Source: Cytophagales bacterium (GTDB taxonomy: Bacteria; Bacteroidota; Bacteroidia; Cytophagales; Spirosomataceae). Taken from it: DNA of 49,887 nucleotides. The stretch lies in contig JAAFJL010000015.1 in the NCBI GenBank assembly GCA_013298865.1, positions 1-49,887 of the forward strand. Reading direction: 5' to 3'. Made by a program: the position numbers and the translations under genes. Below are positions 8,281 through 17,979 of the stretch, piece by piece; position 1 is the stretch's first letter; the number at the start of each line of letters is the position of its first letter. The notes beneath the pieces are model-generated. The model made no database searches. It was not told the origin of the DNA and worked only from the letters and a program-made list of their open reading frames with translations.

Positions 8281-8967
8281 TTATTGCATTAATTCTTTTA
8301 AAATGGGCAAAGATTTTAGTTCAGCAATGGAGTCAATATGAAGTTTGAAGAAAATGATAAGGGTTTCTAATAACTGAGTTCGAGTAAGACGGTCTATTTT
8401 TACTGAAAAATTATATTCAGATTCCATCAAAATATTAAGAACATCTTCCTGAGATTTATCAAAACTTGGGAGGTTGTGTATCGTTAATTCATGAGAAATT
8501 TCGTGGGCTTCTTGCGGTAAAAAACCAAAGAAACGTGCATAATGAAGTAGGAATTGAATATGGAAATTTTGGAAATTTGCACTTTCATCATCAAGCCAAA
8601 GAATCGAATCGAAAATAAAGTGAAAAAGAGGTTCATTAGCAGTTTCTTCTTTTAAAGTTTTACCCAAAATTTCGGTAATAAAAAGTGCGATGGATGACTT
8701 TGCAAATTCAAATGGAATTGAATGAAATGGCGTATGACATTTGATTTCAGAAATACGGTGAAGACTCTTCTTTTCGTCGTGATAGACCACTAAATCTAAT
8801 AGAGTTAGTGGCTGAAAGAGAGCAATTTTATTCTTAGATTTTGAACTTCTTACTCCATTTTCAATATAAGATTGAGTACCAAATTGTTCAGTGAAGACCT
8901 TTACAATGATAGAAGTTTCTCGGAATGGAATATAATTTATGACAATACCTCTGGTTTTTTGGAGCAT
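8281..8967 (-). CDS. recO: DNA repair protein RecO
   Basis: The 228-residue protein opens with [30 protein letters not shown] cut into the family's OB-fold N-terminus, and [22 protein letters not shown] is the recognisable continuation. The C-terminal two-thirds is helical. The four-cysteine zinc site of many RecO proteins is absent. RecO works with RecR in RecF-pathway recombination by displacing SSB and loading RecA. It is divergent from pdxJ, with 77 bases between the two starts. Confidence 0.9.
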   Translation of the reverse strand: MLQKTRGIVINYIPFRETSIIVKVFTEQFGTQSYIENGVRSSKSKNKIALFQPLTLLDLVVYHDEKKSLHRISEIKCHTPFHSIPFEFAKSSIALFITEILGKTLKEETANEPLFHFIFDSILWLDDESANFQNFHIQFLLHYARFFGFLPQEAHEISHELTIHNLPSFDKSQEDVLNILMESEYNFSVKIDRLTRTQLLETLIIFFKLHIDSIAELKSLPILKELMQ

Positions 8968-9044
8968 TTTTGGTTTTAGCTTTTAACAAAGAAAGAACAA
9001 TTTTAGAAAAAGTGGTGTTTTCAGAGCAAATTAAGCAAAAGAAA

Positions 9045-9770
9045 ATGACAAGATTAAGTGTAAATATCAACAAAATAGCAACGCTACGTAATGCACGAGG
9101 ACACGATAATCCGAATGTTGTAAAAGTAGCTCTTGACTGCGAACGCTTTGGTGCAGAGGGAATTACAGTTCACCCCCGCCCAGACGAGCGTCATATTCGT
9201 TACCAAGATGTATTGGATTTAAAGGAAGTTATCACTACGGAATTTAATATTGAGGGAAATCCTTCAGAAGATAAGTTTGTGGAATTGGTGCTTCGTGCAA
9301 AACCTGCTCAGGTGACACTCGTACCTGATTCTGAAAATGCCATCACCTCCAATGCAGGTTGGGATACTATTAAACATAAATCTCGTCTAATAGATTTGAT
9401 TCAGGTTTTCAAGAAAGCAGGCATTAGAACTTCAATTTTTGTTGACCCAAATATTGCAATGGTTGAAGGTGCAGCAGAGGTAGGAACAGACCGAATAGAG
9501 CTTTATACTGAGCCGTACGCAAGCAATTTCTTCAAAAATAAGGAAATGGCTATCAAAGATTATATTTTGGCAGCACAAAGGGCAAATGAGTTAGGTTTGG
9601 GTTTGAATGCAGGACATGATTTAAGTTTGGATAACCTTCGGTATTTCCAACAGAATATCCCACATTTGGACGAAGTGTCAATTGGTCATGCTTTGATTTG
9701 TGATGCCCTTTATTTGGGGCTTGAAAATGCCATTCAGTTGTACTTGAGAGAAACAAAAGCAGAGATGTAA
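9045..9770 (+). CDS. pdxJ: Pyridoxine 5'-phosphate synthase PdxJ
   Basis: The 241-residue TIM-barrel enzyme condenses 1-deoxy-xylulose 5-phosphate with 3-amino-2-oxopropyl phosphate to pyridoxine 5'-phosphate. Family motifs seen are [16 protein letters not shown] near the start, [19 protein letters not shown] and, at the end, NAGHDLSL and EVSIGHALI. The frame is open 25 codons further upstream, but the family begins [10 protein letters not shown], so the ATG at 9045 is chosen. It sits 24 bases before rlmN and the two are probably one transcript. Its substrate DXP links it to the isoprenoid enzyme Dxr encoded 4 kb downstream. Confidence 0.95.
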   Translation: MTRLSVNINKIATLRNARGHDNPNVVKVALDCERFGAEGITVHPRPDERHIRYQDVLDLKEVITTEFNIEGNPSEDKFVELVLRAKPAQVTLVPDSENAITSNAGWDTIKHKSRLIDLIQVFKKAGIRTSIFVDPNIAMVEGAAEVGTDRIELYTEPYASNFFKNKEMAIKDYILAAQRANELGLGLNAGHDLSLDNLRYFQQNIPHLDEVSIGHALICDALYLGLENAIQLYLRETKAEM

Positions 9771-9794
9771 AGCGATTGAAAAATCGTAAAATTT

Positions 9795-10859
9795 ATGGAA
9801 GCAGTAATTACAAAAAAAGATATTCGTAAACTTGACTTGAACCAAATTAAGGAGTTCTTTGTGAGTCAGGGCGAGCAAGGTTTTCGTGCCAAACAGGTTT
9901 ATGAATGGCTTTGGAAAAAATCTGTTCAGAATTTTGAAGAAATGACGAATCTCTCGAAGAAAACCAGAGAGTTTTTGGACGAAAACTTTGAAATTAGAGC
10001 GGTTCAAGTATCTGAAAAACAGGTCAGTAACGATAGAACTATCAAATCAAGTTTTGAATTGTTTGATGGTAATTTGGTAGAAGGTGTACTAATTCCTTCT
10101 GATGACCGAATGACCGCTTGTGTGTCGTCTCAGGTGGGTTGCTCGCTTACCTGCAAGTTTTGTGCAACAGGTTACATGGATAGAAAGCGAAATCTTGACC
10201 CTGCTGAAATCTATGACCAAGTAGTAAGAATCCGTGACCAAGCCGAAAGTCATTACCAAACACCACTCACAAATATCGTGTATATGGGCATGGGCGAACC
10301 ACTTTTAAATTACGCAAATGTCTTAGAATCAGTTAATTATATTACTTCTCCAGAGGGTTTAGGAATGTCACCGAAACGAATTACAGTTTCTACGGCGGGT
10401 ATTGCTAAGATGATAAAAAAACTGGGAGATGATGAAGTGAAGTTCAATTTGGCACTTTCTTTACACGCTGCTAATGATGTTAAACGAAATACGATTATGC
10501 CAATAAACGAGAGTAATACTTTGGAGGCTTTGAAGGAATCGTTACTACATTTTTATAAAAAAACAGGTAACAGAATCACTCTGGAATACATCCTTTTCTA
10601 TCGTTTTAATGATACATTAGAAGACGCACAGGAGCTTTGGGAGTTTGCAAAACAGTTTCCATGTAAAATCAATATTATAGAATACAATCCAATTGCAGAA
10701 GCCAATTATACCAACACAGACCCCCAAACCTTAGATAAATTTGCCAAGTATTTAGAAGCAAAAAATATGATTATCAACGTGAGGCGTTCAAGAGGAAAAG
10801 ACATTGATGCTGCTTGTGGACAGTTGGCTGGTAAGAAAGTAAAATTGGAAGCGAATTGA
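9795..10859 (+). CDS. rlmN: 23S rRNA/tRNA adenine-C2 methyltransferase RlmN
   Basis: The 354-residue radical-SAM enzyme carries the cluster motif CSLTCKFC (C116, C120, C123). It also has the MGMGEPLLN motif and LALSLHAAND, plus the second catalytic cysteine near the end in DAACGQLAG (C341), which forms the methyl-transfer intermediate in this family. It methylates C2 of A2503 in 23S rRNA and A37 of some tRNAs. It lies directly after pdxJ in the same direction and converges on comB. Confidence 0.96.
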   Translation: MEAVITKKDIRKLDLNQIKEFFVSQGEQGFRAKQVYEWLWKKSVQNFEEMTNLSKKTREFLDENFEIRAVQVSEKQVSNDRTIKSSFELFDGNLVEGVLIPSDDRMTACVSSQVGCSLTCKFCATGYMDRKRNLDPAEIYDQVVRIRDQAESHYQTPLTNIVYMGMGEPLLNYANVLESVNYITSPEGLGMSPKRITVSTAGIAKMIKKLGDDEVKFNLALSLHAANDVKRNTIMPINESNTLEALKESLLHFYKKTGNRITLEYILFYRFNDTLEDAQELWEFAKQFPCKINIIEYNPIAEANYTNTDPQTLDKFAKYLEAKNMIINVRRSRGKDIDAACGQLAGKKVKLEAN

Positions 10860-10903
10860 TTTGAAAATAGGTCTAAATTCCTACAAAACGAGCATCAATA
10901 TGG

Positions 10904-10942
10904 ATAAAAAAATCCTACAAGGTTTTAAAAACTTGTAGGATT
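10904..10942 (-). terminator. Terminator of comB
   Basis: AATCCTACAAG (10911-10921) and CTTGTAGGATT (10932-10942) pair perfectly around a 10-base loop. On the minus strand the stem is followed by seven T. It ends 25 bases beyond the comB stop. Confidence 0.8.
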
Positions 10943-10966
10943 CAACCAGAAAAATGTAGAAAATTA

Positions 10967-11671
10967 TTACATTTTTACCAAAGTATTTCCTCTCAACACA
11001 GGTAAAACATCGTACAAATCTTGTTGTAAACAAAATGCTATATCTTTCTGAATACCAAGACGTTGCAATCTTTTTACGTGTGAAGACGTTGCTACATAAC
11101 TCAGTAAATCACTCTTTGCATTTTCGTACTGACGCAACGCCATTAGAGCAGAGTCGTCTTCAATCATAAACTCATTTTTAAGGTTTTCTACCAATGCTCC
11201 CGCAAAGAGTGTATCTTCCAAATTCGGTTTGCCTTTCCATCCTGCACAAAGAACCAAAACATCATACTGAACATCTTTCAAGTACTTCGTCAAAGCTCCC
11301 AAATTCAAAAAAGAGCCAATCATGACTTTTACTGCCGTCTTTGATTTTGTAATAGCCAAAGTTCCGTTGGTGGTAGTTACACAAATCGTTGCTCCTTTCA
11401 CTTTTTCTACCATGTAACTAAAAGGTGAATTGTCAAAATCAAAACCTTCTGGTGTTTTTCCATCACGTTCTGCTGCGGCAAGATACCCTTGTTGTTGATA
11501 GTTTACACATTCATCAACTGTGGCAACTGGAATAATTCCTTCTACGCCATGAGCAAATGCGGTAGTCATACAAGAAGTAGCTCTGAAGACATCAACAACG
11601 ACAACAATGGAGTTTTCGATGTTATAAAGATGAAGTAACTCTGGGGAATAACAAACGTCTATTTTTTGCAT
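10967..11671 (-). CDS. comB: 2-phosphosulfolactate phosphatase family protein (ComB-like)
   Basis: The 234-residue protein matches the ComB family: VVVVDVFRATSCMTTAFAHGVEG at the start (shown in part), ERDGKTPEGFDFDNSP, CVTTTNGTLAI and LCAGWKGKPNLEDTLFAGA. In methanogens ComB dephosphorylates phosphosulfolactate on the way to coenzyme M. Bacteria without that coenzyme also carry it, perhaps in sulfolactate or sulfonate metabolism, so the exact substrate here is uncertain. It appears monocistronic: a terminator follows it, and a long inverted repeat lies upstream between it and gcvT. Confidence 0.88.
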   Translation of the reverse strand: MQKIDVCYSPELLHLYNIENSIVVVVDVFRATSCMTTAFAHGVEGIIPVATVDECVNYQQQGYLAAAERDGKTPEGFDFDNSPFSYMVEKVKGATICVTTTNGTLAITKSKTAVKVMIGSFLNLGALTKYLKDVQYDVLVLCAGWKGKPNLEDTLFAGALVENLKNEFMIEDDSALMALRQYENAKSDLLSYVATSSHVKRLQRLGIQKDIAFCLQQDLYDVLPVLRGNTLVKM

Positions 11672-11692
11672 TTTTATAAGAAATCTAATTTT

Positions 11693-11812
11693 GTACTAAG
11701 TCTCAAGTCCTAAGTATTAAGTATTTTTGGAACCATAAATTCTGAGCATGTTTGAAAAAATTTGTAATTAGCGAATGGCAAAACTTAGGACTTGATACCT
11801 AATACTTAGTAC
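11693..11812. repeat. Word-type inverted repeat between comB and gcvT
   Basis: The left part has the words GTACTAAGT, AAGTCCTAAGT and ATTAAGTAT. The right part (11783-11812) carries their reverse complements, ACTTAGGACTT and AATACTTAGTAC. The order of blocks differs between arms, so the hairpin is imperfect. The gap holds no open frame. It is one of a set of similar elements in this window. Confidence 0.7.
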
Positions 11813-11837
11813 AGTGCCACAAATTTTTAATTAAACA

Positions 11838-12938
11838 CTACCCTTTCAGAAATGGCATTTTTGTAACCACTGCTTTTAAGTATTTATTACGAATATTGAT
11901 GTAAATTTCAGAACCATTCTTAGCATATTCTGTTACTATATAGCCCATTCCGATACCTTGATTCAATGACGGCGACTGCGTACCTGAAGTAACTTCCCCG
12001 ATAATATTTCCTGCGGCATCCATGATTTCGTAATGTTGGCGAGGAATGCCTCTATCAATCATTTCAAAACCAACTAATTTTTTAGTAGCACCATTTGTTT
12101 TGATAGATTTGTGTAATTCAGAGCATATAAACTCTTTGTTGAATTTGGTAATCCAACCCAAACCTGCTTCTATTGGCGATGTGGCATCATCAATGTCATT
12201 TCCGTAAAGACAATAGCCCATTTCAGTACGTAAAGTATCTCTTGCACCTAAGCCAACTGGAACTATTCCGAACTCCTCCCCTGCTTCAAAAATGGCTTTC
12301 CACATAGCAGTGGCATCTTTATTCCAAACATAAACTTCAAAACCTCCTGCTCCAGTATAGCCAGTTGACGAAATTAAAACGTCTTCAACTCCAGCAATAA
12401 CCCCAGATTTGAAAGTATAATATTCCATTGAATCCAAGTCTAAATCAGTCAACTTTCTGAGTGCATCAATCGCTTTCGGACCTTGAACTGCAAACAAACT
12501 TAATTGGTCCGAAATGTTTTCCATCTCTACGCCAAAAGTATTATTTTGCACTAACCAATTCCAATCCTTTTCGATATTAGAGGCATTTACCACTAAATAA
12601 TATTCGTTTTCATTCCAACGATACACCAAAAGATCATCAACGATTCCTCCTTTATCGTTCGGAAAACATGAGTATTGAACTTTGCCATCGTACAAAGCCG
12701 AAACGTCATTAGAAGTTACGTATTGGAGAAACTCAGTAGCTCGCTCGCCCTTAATCACGAACTCGCCCATGTGAGAGACATCAAAAACGCCAACATCATT
12801 ACGAACTGCCAAATGCTCCTTGATAAGATTTGTATATAAAACGGGCATTGAAAAGCCTGCAAAAGGAACCATTTTTGCTCCTAAAGCTACGTGTACGTCG
12901 TTGAGGTGAACTAATTGTAAGTTTTCAGTTTGTTCCAT
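11838..12938 (-). CDS. gcvT: Aminomethyltransferase (glycine cleavage T-protein)
   Basis: The 366-residue protein is a full-length GcvT, which moves the methylene group from lipoyl-bound aminomethyl on H-protein to tetrahydrofolate and releases ammonia. Features seen are [14 protein letters not shown], the folate-site [20 protein letters not shown], the [15 protein letters not shown] block and [21 protein letters not shown]. The C-terminal domain has [21 protein letters not shown]. No gcvH or gcvP lies in the window. A TACTTTTG promoter element is 27 bases upstream of the ATG. Confidence 0.96.
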   Translation of the reverse strand: MEQTENLQLVHLNDVHVALGAKMVPFAGFSMPVLYTNLIKEHLAVRNDVGVFDVSHMGEFVIKGERATEFLQYVTSNDVSALYDGKVQYSCFPNDKGGIVDDLLVYRWNENEYYLVVNASNIEKDWNWLVQNNTFGVEMENISDQLSLFAVQGPKAIDALRKLTDLDLDSMEYYTFKSGVIAGVEDVLISSTGYTGAGGFEVYVWNKDATAMWKAIFEAGEEFGIVPVGLGARDTLRTEMGYCLYGNDIDDATSPIEAGLGWITKFNKEFICSELHKSIKTNGATKKLVGFEMIDRGIPRQHYEIMDAAGNIIGEVTSGTQSPSLNQGIGMGYIVTEYAKNGSEIYINIRNKYLKAVVTKMPFLKG

Positions 12939-12965
12939 GAGGGAATTTGATTTGTTGATTTTTTA

Positions 12966-12973
12966 CAAAAGTA
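12966..12973 (-). promoter_or_regulatory. Predicted -7 promoter element of gcvT
   Basis: On the minus strand this reads TACTTTTG, an exact TAnnTTTG match, 27 bases before the gcvT ATG. No convincing -33 element is seen. Confidence 0.4.
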
Positions 12974-13042
12974 CAACAAATTAGCTTTGCGTGATTAGCT
13001 TTTAGCTTTCAACTTTTGAAGAAGATTTCATAAATAGTTGAT

Positions 13043-13050
13043 TATCTTTG
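13043..13050 (+). promoter_or_regulatory. Predicted -7 promoter element of the rhomboid gene
   Basis: TATCTTTG matches TAnnTTTG. TTTG at 13015-13018 is 24 bases upstream, slightly long for a -33 element. Its place just after an in-frame TTG (13038) argues that translation starts at the later ATG (13080). Confidence 0.45.
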
Positions 13051-13079
13051 ACACCAAAATCATTAGCAATATTTCTTTT

Positions 13080-13715
13080 ATGAACGAATTATCACTTACC
13101 ATTATCTTGATTGCCGTCACCGTCGGGATAAGCCTTTATGCTTGGCAAAACGAGGATTTTATGTCAAAAATGATTATGAATCCTTACCAAGTTGACCGCA
13201 AGAAGGAATACTGGCGTTTTCTGACTTCGGGTTTTATTCACGCAGATTATATGCACTTGTTCTTCAATATGCTCAGTTTTTACCTTTTTGGCAGAAATAT
13301 TGAGTATAAATTTCAGTCATTATTTGGGCAAAATTTAGGGGCGATTTACTTCTTGATTTTATATCTTGCAGGAATTATTATATCGGATATTCCTTCGTTT
13401 ATTAAGAACAGAGGCAACTTTTACTACAACTCACTTGGAGCTTCGGGTGGTGTATCTTCTATCATATTTGCGGGAATTTTGTTTTTTCCAACAGGAAAAA
13501 TATACCCATACGGTGCAATTGGTATTCCAGGGTTTATCTACGCAATTTTATATATTTGGTACTCAATTTCAATGTCGAAACGTGGCGGAGACAACATCAA
13601 TCATTCGGCACATTTGTACGGTGCATTGTTTGGGGTAGTTTTTACATTATTGATTTTCCCTGCTGTTTTTCCAAGTTTTATTAGTCAAATTACGGCTTGG
13701 GTTGGTAGTTTTTAG
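13080..13715 (+). CDS. Rhomboid-family intramembrane serine protease
   Basis: The 211-residue membrane protein shows the rhomboid catalytic set: GFIHADYMHLFFNML (residues 51-65) in the second helix, GASGG with the nucleophile S122, and HSAHLYGAL with the catalytic H178. About five to six membrane segments can be traced. Such proteases cut membrane proteins within the bilayer; the substrate is unknown. An in-frame TTG exists at 13038, but the -7 promoter overlaps it, so the ATG at 13080 is preferred. It runs in the same direction as dxr with a word-type hairpin between them. Confidence 0.9.
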   Translation: MNELSLTIILIAVTVGISLYAWQNEDFMSKMIMNPYQVDRKKEYWRFLTSGFIHADYMHLFFNMLSFYLFGRNIEYKFQSLFGQNLGAIYFLILYLAGIIISDIPSFIKNRGNFYYNSLGASGGVSSIIFAGILFFPTGKIYPYGAIGIPGFIYAILYIWYSISMSKRGGDNINHSAHLYGALFGVVFTLLIFPAVFPSFISQITAWVGSF

Positions 13716-13718
13716 GAA

Positions 13719-13783
13719 AGTAGTGAGCTATGAGCTGTTAGCTACGAAATAAATTCCTCGCTCAAAGCTCATTGCTCACAACT
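13719..13783. repeat. Inverted repeat of AGCTATGAGCT-type words
   Basis: AGTAGTGAGCTATGAGCT (13719-13736) pairs with AGCTCATTGCTCACAACT (13766-13783), two mismatches in 18. Within each arm a GAGCT-like word recurs. It fills the gap between the rhomboid gene and dxr. Confidence 0.7.
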
Positions 13784-13803
13784 CAAAGCAAAAAAAAACA
13801 TTT

Positions 13804-14961
13804 ATGCAGAAAAAAAGAATTGCCATTTTAGGTTCAACAGGTTCGATTGGTACTCAGGCATTAGAAGTAATCGAGGCGAATCAAAATCGGTTTGAAGTAG
13901 AAGTCCTGACGGCACAGAATAACGCAGATTTATTGATTGAACAAAGTCTAAAGTTCAAGCCAAATTGTGTTGTTATCACGAACGAAAACCTTTACGGAAA
14001 AGTAAAAGAAGCCCTCGCACATACAGATGTGAAGGTATTTGCAGGCATGAAAGCCGTTGAGGAAGTTGTGCAAATGGATACAGTTGATATTGTCCTAACT
14101 TCTATGGTTGGTTATGCAGGTTTGTTGCCAACAATCAAGGCAATTGAAGCTGGTAAAAACATCGCACTTGCCAATAAAGAAACCTTGGTGGTGGCGGGTG
14201 AAATTATCACGAAATTAGCCCAAGAAAAAGGCGTAAATATCTATCCAGTTGACTCTGAACACTCAGCAATTTTTCAATGTTTAGTGGGGGAATTTCATAA
14301 TCCAATTGAAAAAATCATTCTCACAGCATCAGGAGGACCATTTCGAGGAAAAAAACAAGCTGATTTAGCCCAAGTTACAAAGGCTCAGGCACTCAAACAC
14401 CCCAACTGGGTAATGGGAGCAAAAATCACGATAGATTCTGCCAGTTTGATGAACAAAGGATTGGAAGTTATTGAAGCAAAATGGTTGTTTGGCGTAGAAC
14501 CTTCGCAGATAGATGTGGTTGTGCATCCGCAGTCGATTGTGCATTCGTTGGTGCAGTTTCAAGACGGTTCAATGAAGGCTCAAATGGGTTTGCCAGATAT
14601 GAAATTACCGATTCAGTTTGCCTTGGGTTTTCCAGATAGACTAAAGTCGGATTTTCCCCGTTTTGACTTCACAAAATATCCTTCTCTCACTTTTGAACAA
14701 CCCGATACAAAAACATTTCGTAACTTGCAGCTTGCTTTCGATGCCATGGCAAAAGGGGGTAATATTCCTTGTATCATGAATGCCGCCAACGAAATTGCGG
14801 TGGAGGCTTTTTTACAAGATAAAATCGGTTTTTTGCAAATGTCAGATTTGATTGAAACTTGTATGACCAAAGTGGCGTTTATAACCAAACCAAGTATTCA
14901 AGATTATATCCAGACAGACGAACAAACAAGGATTTTTGCGAAAGAACAATTAGGAAGTTGA
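13804..14961 (+). CDS. dxr: 1-deoxy-D-xylulose 5-phosphate reductoisomerase
   Basis: The 385-residue enzyme makes 2-C-methyl-D-erythritol 4-phosphate from DXP with NADPH, the committed step of the MEP isoprenoid pathway. The NADPH site GSTGSIGTQAL is at residues 10-20, LANKETLVVAG is the linker motif, and PVDSEHSAIFQ, ILTASGGPFRG and IDSASLMNKGLE contain the metal- and substrate-binding residues. The length is standard. A tandem-repeat array of about 250 bases separates it from rseP; the dxr-rseP order itself is common in bacteria. Confidence 0.97.
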   Translation: MQKKRIAILGSTGSIGTQALEVIEANQNRFEVEVLTAQNNADLLIEQSLKFKPNCVVITNENLYGKVKEALAHTDVKVFAGMKAVEEVVQMDTVDIVLTSMVGYAGLLPTIKAIEAGKNIALANKETLVVAGEIITKLAQEKGVNIYPVDSEHSAIFQCLVGEFHNPIEKIILTASGGPFRGKKQADLAQVTKAQALKHPNWVMGAKITIDSASLMNKGLEVIEAKWLFGVEPSQIDVVVHPQSIVHSLVQFQDGSMKAQMGLPDMKLPIQFALGFPDRLKSDFPRFDFTKYPSLTFEQPDTKTFRNLQLAFDAMAKGGNIPCIMNAANEIAVEAFLQDKIGFLQMSDLIETCMTKVAFITKPSIQDYIQTDEQTRIFAKEQLGS

Positions 14962-15316
14962 TGAATGTAAAGTTTAAAGTGTAAAGTCAATGAGTATAAA
15001 GTAGATGAGTGTAAAGTGTAAAGTTAATGAGTGTAAAGTGTAAAGTTAATGAGTGTAAAGTTTAAAGTTAATGAGTGTAAAGTGTAAAGTTAATGAGTGT
15101 AAAGTTTAAAGTTAATGAGTGTAAAGTGTAAAGTTTTAAGCCCAACTTTCAACTCATAAACTCTCAACCTTCAACTTTATACTCATTGACTCATAAATCT
15201 TCAATTCGCAAATTTAATCATCTCATTATCAATAAGTTAAAAATAAAAATTTACAATTAAAAGCAGAGAATTTATCAACAAATGTTCACAATTTGTTAAT
15301 AAGTGTAAAAGAAAAA
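14962..15316. repeat. 22-base tandem repeat array with inverted partner, dxr-rseP gap
   Basis: This gap of 355 bases has no gene. From 15002 to 15133 six adjacent 22-base units follow the pattern TTAATGAGTGTAAAGTGTAAAG with the last block alternating between GTGTAAAG and GTTTAAAG; two shorter partial units precede them (14963-15001). The right part (15141-15207) carries reverse-complement words (AACTTTCAAC, AACTCATAAA, ACTTTATACTCATTGA), so the array can fold back. No spacers are present, so it is not CRISPR. The last 100 bases, before rseP, are A+T-rich with no clear signal. Confidence 0.85.
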
Positions 15317-16702
15317 ATGGAAGGATTAATTAAGTTAGCACAGTTCATACTGGGACTGTCAATTTTGGTAAGTTTGCACGAATTTGGACACTATATCACG
15401 GCGAAATGGTTCAAGATGAAAGTAGATAAATTCTATCTTTTCTTCGACTTCTTGTTCCCTGTTCCCTCTCTCCTCAACTTTGCTCTCTTCAAGAAAAAAA
15501 TTGGTGATACCGAATACGGTTTGGGTTGGTTTCCACTTGGTGGTTACGTGTCAATTGCGGGAATGATTGATGAAACCCAAGACGCTTCAACATTGGCAGC
15601 AAAACCAGAACCTTGGGAATTTCGTGCAAAACCAGCTTGGCAACGCCTCATCGTGATGTTAGGTGGAATTATCGTAAATGTAATCCTTGGGGTTTTGATT
15701 TATTGGGGTATTAACTACAATGTTGGGAATAATTTTGTCTCTAAAACTGAACTTAACAAAAATGGAATTTACGCAGGAAGAGTCGGAAAAGATGTTGGTT
15801 TTCAGACGGGGGATAAAGTATTGAAAGTGAATGGTCATGATTTTAAGGAATATTCAGAATTGACAAGTGCAATTTTGGACAAAGGGTTGACTTATACAGT
15901 TGAAAGAAAAGGGCAAGTGACTGATATTCAGATACCTGACAATTTTTTGAATAAATTAACAGAGAAAAGAGGCGAGTTTATTAGTCCACTTACAGCTTTT
16001 AAAGTAGGACAAGTTGTAGGACCAAAAGCACCGTCGTTTTTAGATAAGATATTCGGAAATAACAAACCACAAGAAACACCAGCCTTTGATTCGGGCATGA
16101 AGGATGGAGACAAAATTGTTTCCTTGAATGGTAAACCAGTTCTGTTTTTTGAGACATTTGCAGAAGACCTTGCTTTGCAAAAAGGAAAGAAAATTAATAT
16201 TGCTGTTGAAAGAGGAGGAAAAATTGATTCCCTGAAAATGAAAGTAACTGATGAGGGAAAAATCGGTTTTGCGGCAGATAAAATAATTGACTATACTCAT
16301 GAAGATTACACGCTTTTTCAGGCATTGAGCGTAGGTACAACGGACGCATTCAATGTGATTTGGCAAAATATTAAAGGATTCAAACGCATTTTTGCGGGGG
16401 ATGTCAGTGCGAGAAAAGCATTGAGTGGTCCTTTCGAGATTGCTGATATGTACGGTTCGTCATGGAACTGGCTCAACTTCTGGACACTCACAGGAATGTT
16501 ATCTATGGCATTGGCATTCATGAATTTCTTACCAATCCCAGCCCTCGACGGTGGTCATGCTTTGTTTTTGATGTATGAAATCATTACGGGTCGTCCACCT
16601 TCAATCAAATTCCAAGAAAGAGCCCAACAAGTAGGGACTTTAATCTTGTTGGCATTGATGGCATTCGTGATTGGAAACGGAGTATTCAAAAAGTTTTTTT
16701 AG
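15317..16702 (+). CDS. rseP: RIP metalloprotease RseP (site-2 protease)
   Basis: The 461-residue membrane protease has the zinc motif HEFGH at residues 21-25 in the first helix. Two PDZ-like regions follow (about 140-215 and 230-310), then the C-terminal NFLPIPALDGGHALFL motif with the third zinc ligand. RseP cuts membrane-anchored anti-sigma factors and clears signal peptides. A candidate target class is present in this window, the anti-sigma protein at 26692 (inference). A TTG start eight codons upstream is possible, but MEGLIKLAQF fits better. A terminator follows. Confidence 0.95.
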   Translation: MEGLIKLAQFILGLSILVSLHEFGHYITAKWFKMKVDKFYLFFDFLFPVPSLLNFALFKKKIGDTEYGLGWFPLGGYVSIAGMIDETQDASTLAAKPEPWEFRAKPAWQRLIVMLGGIIVNVILGVLIYWGINYNVGNNFVSKTELNKNGIYAGRVGKDVGFQTGDKVLKVNGHDFKEYSELTSAILDKGLTYTVERKGQVTDIQIPDNFLNKLTEKRGEFISPLTAFKVGQVVGPKAPSFLDKIFGNNKPQETPAFDSGMKDGDKIVSLNGKPVLFFETFAEDLALQKGKKINIAVERGGKIDSLKMKVTDEGKIGFAADKIIDYTHEDYTLFQALSVGTTDAFNVIWQNIKGFKRIFAGDVSARKALSGPFEIADMYGSSWNWLNFWTLTGMLSMALAFMNFLPIPALDGGHALFLMYEIITGRPPSIKFQERAQQVGTLILLALMAFVIGNGVFKKFF

Positions 16703-16730
16703 AGAGTAAAATAACATACGTTTCATGTTA

Positions 16731-16770
16731 AAAAGGGTTCAGCAAAACACGATTTGCTGAACCTTTTTTT
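16731..16770 (+). terminator. Terminator of rseP
   Basis: GGTTCAGCAAA (16736-16746) pairs with TTTGCTGAACC (16753-16763), followed by seven T. Confidence 0.9.
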
Positions 16771-16944
16771 GTTGTTATCGCCTAAAATGCCATCTTACCC
16801 TCACTCCTATTCACGCCTTCAATAGTTCATTTCACGCCCCGTTTCTTCCTCTTCACACTTCCGAGGGCAACTAAATCGCCCTTTCTAACGGTTTTAACCT
16901 TGAATTTCACTCAAACAATAATTTATTAAAAACTCAAAATTATC

Positions 16945-17886
16945 ATGAAAAATCTCAGAAATTTATTCCCCCTAAAAGCACTTTTGGTATTAGCTTCAGT
17001 AGCAGTTTTTACTGCTTGTAAGAAGGACGAAGTAGTTACTCCTCCAGCAAAGGACATCGTTGAAACTGCACTTTCTCAAACACAATTCTCAACTTTGGTT
17101 GCAGCATTGACAAAGGCAGATTTAGCTTCAGCTTTGAAAGGTACAGGTCCATTCACAGTTTTTGCTCCGAACAATACAGCTTTCACAACAGCAAAGATTA
17201 CGAGTTTGGATGGTTTGACAAAAGAGGCTTTAACGCCGATTTTGACTTCACACGTAGTTGGTGCGAGAGTATTAGCAGCAGATGTTAAAAGTGGTGCAGT
17301 GCCAACTTTAAACACAGCCAACGGTATTTATTTATCGAAGAACGCTGATGGTGTTTTCATCAATGGAACAATTAAGGTAATCCAAACAGATGTAACAGCT
17401 TCAAACGGTGTAATCCATATTATTGATAATGTGATTATTCCTGCGAAAGAATCGTTGGTTACTATTGCTGCTGGAAATAAGGATTTCAGCGAATTAGTAA
17501 GTTTGGTTTTGAAGGCTGACCCAGCTGTGGCAAAAGCCCTAACAGATGCTTCTGCGACTGGTTTTACAGTTTTTGCTCCTACAAATGCTGCTTTTACAGA
17601 ATTGTACAAGACTACGCCAAAAGCAACTTTGTTAGATCCTAAGAATGTAAAACTTTTAACAGACGTATTGCTATACCATGTAGTACCAGGAAGAGTATTC
17701 TCAACTGATTTACCAAATGTTTCTGGTGAGGTAGGAACAGCAAATCCAACTGCAAAATTGACATTTGATTTAGCTGGTGGAGCAAAAGTAAAAGGAAAAT
17801 CAAGTGGAAACTCTACTATTACGGCTGCTAACATTTTGGCTACAAATGGAGTTATACATGTAATTGACAAAGTGTTGCTTCCATAA
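16945..17886 (+). CDS. Lipoprotein with two FAS1 (fasciclin) domains
   Basis: The 313-residue protein has a signal peptide ending FTAC, so C25 or so is the likely lipidated residue. Two FAS1 domains follow, about 38-165 and 175-313, each with the pattern GPFTVFAPNNTAF or GFTVFAPTNAAF and the closing GVIHIID or GVIHVID. FAS1 domains mediate adhesion or protein contact at the cell surface. The domains are similar in length and their DNA words recur, in line with internal duplication. The next genes are a LytS/LytTR pair, but a hairpin lies between and co-transcription is not shown. Confidence 0.92.
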   Translation: MKNLRNLFPLKALLVLASVAVFTACKKDEVVTPPAKDIVETALSQTQFSTLVAALTKADLASALKGTGPFTVFAPNNTAFTTAKITSLDGLTKEALTPILTSHVVGARVLAADVKSGAVPTLNTANGIYLSKNADGVFINGTIKVIQTDVTASNGVIHIIDNVIIPAKESLVTIAAGNKDFSELVSLVLKADPAVAKALTDASATGFTVFAPTNAAFTELYKTTPKATLLDPKNVKLLTDVLLYHVVPGRVFSTDLPNVSGEVGTANPTAKLTFDLAGGAKVKGKSSGNSTITAANILATNGVIHVIDKVLLP

Positions 17887-17906
17887 GAGTAATAAATAGA
17901 GAGTGC

Positions 17907-17951
17907 AGGGGTTGAGAATTGCAGATATTGATGTTGCAGTTTTCAACCCCT
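17907..17951. repeat. Hairpin between FAS1 gene and histidine kinase gene
   Basis: AGGGGTTGA (17907-17915) pairs with TCAACCCCT (17943-17951), and an inner TGCA pairs with TGCA. There is no T run, so it is more likely a regulatory or repeat hairpin than a strong terminator. Confidence 0.55.
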
Positions 17952-17979
17952 ACTTCTTTCACTAAAACTTCAAGAAACC

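Noticed and set aside
15002..15133. CRISPR-like repeated units
   Set aside because: The 22-base units are adjacent with no unique spacers and no cas genes are nearby.
17076..17870. Long open frames antisense to the FAS1 gene
   Set aside because: They have no family pattern and arise from the codon bias of the real gene on the plus strand.
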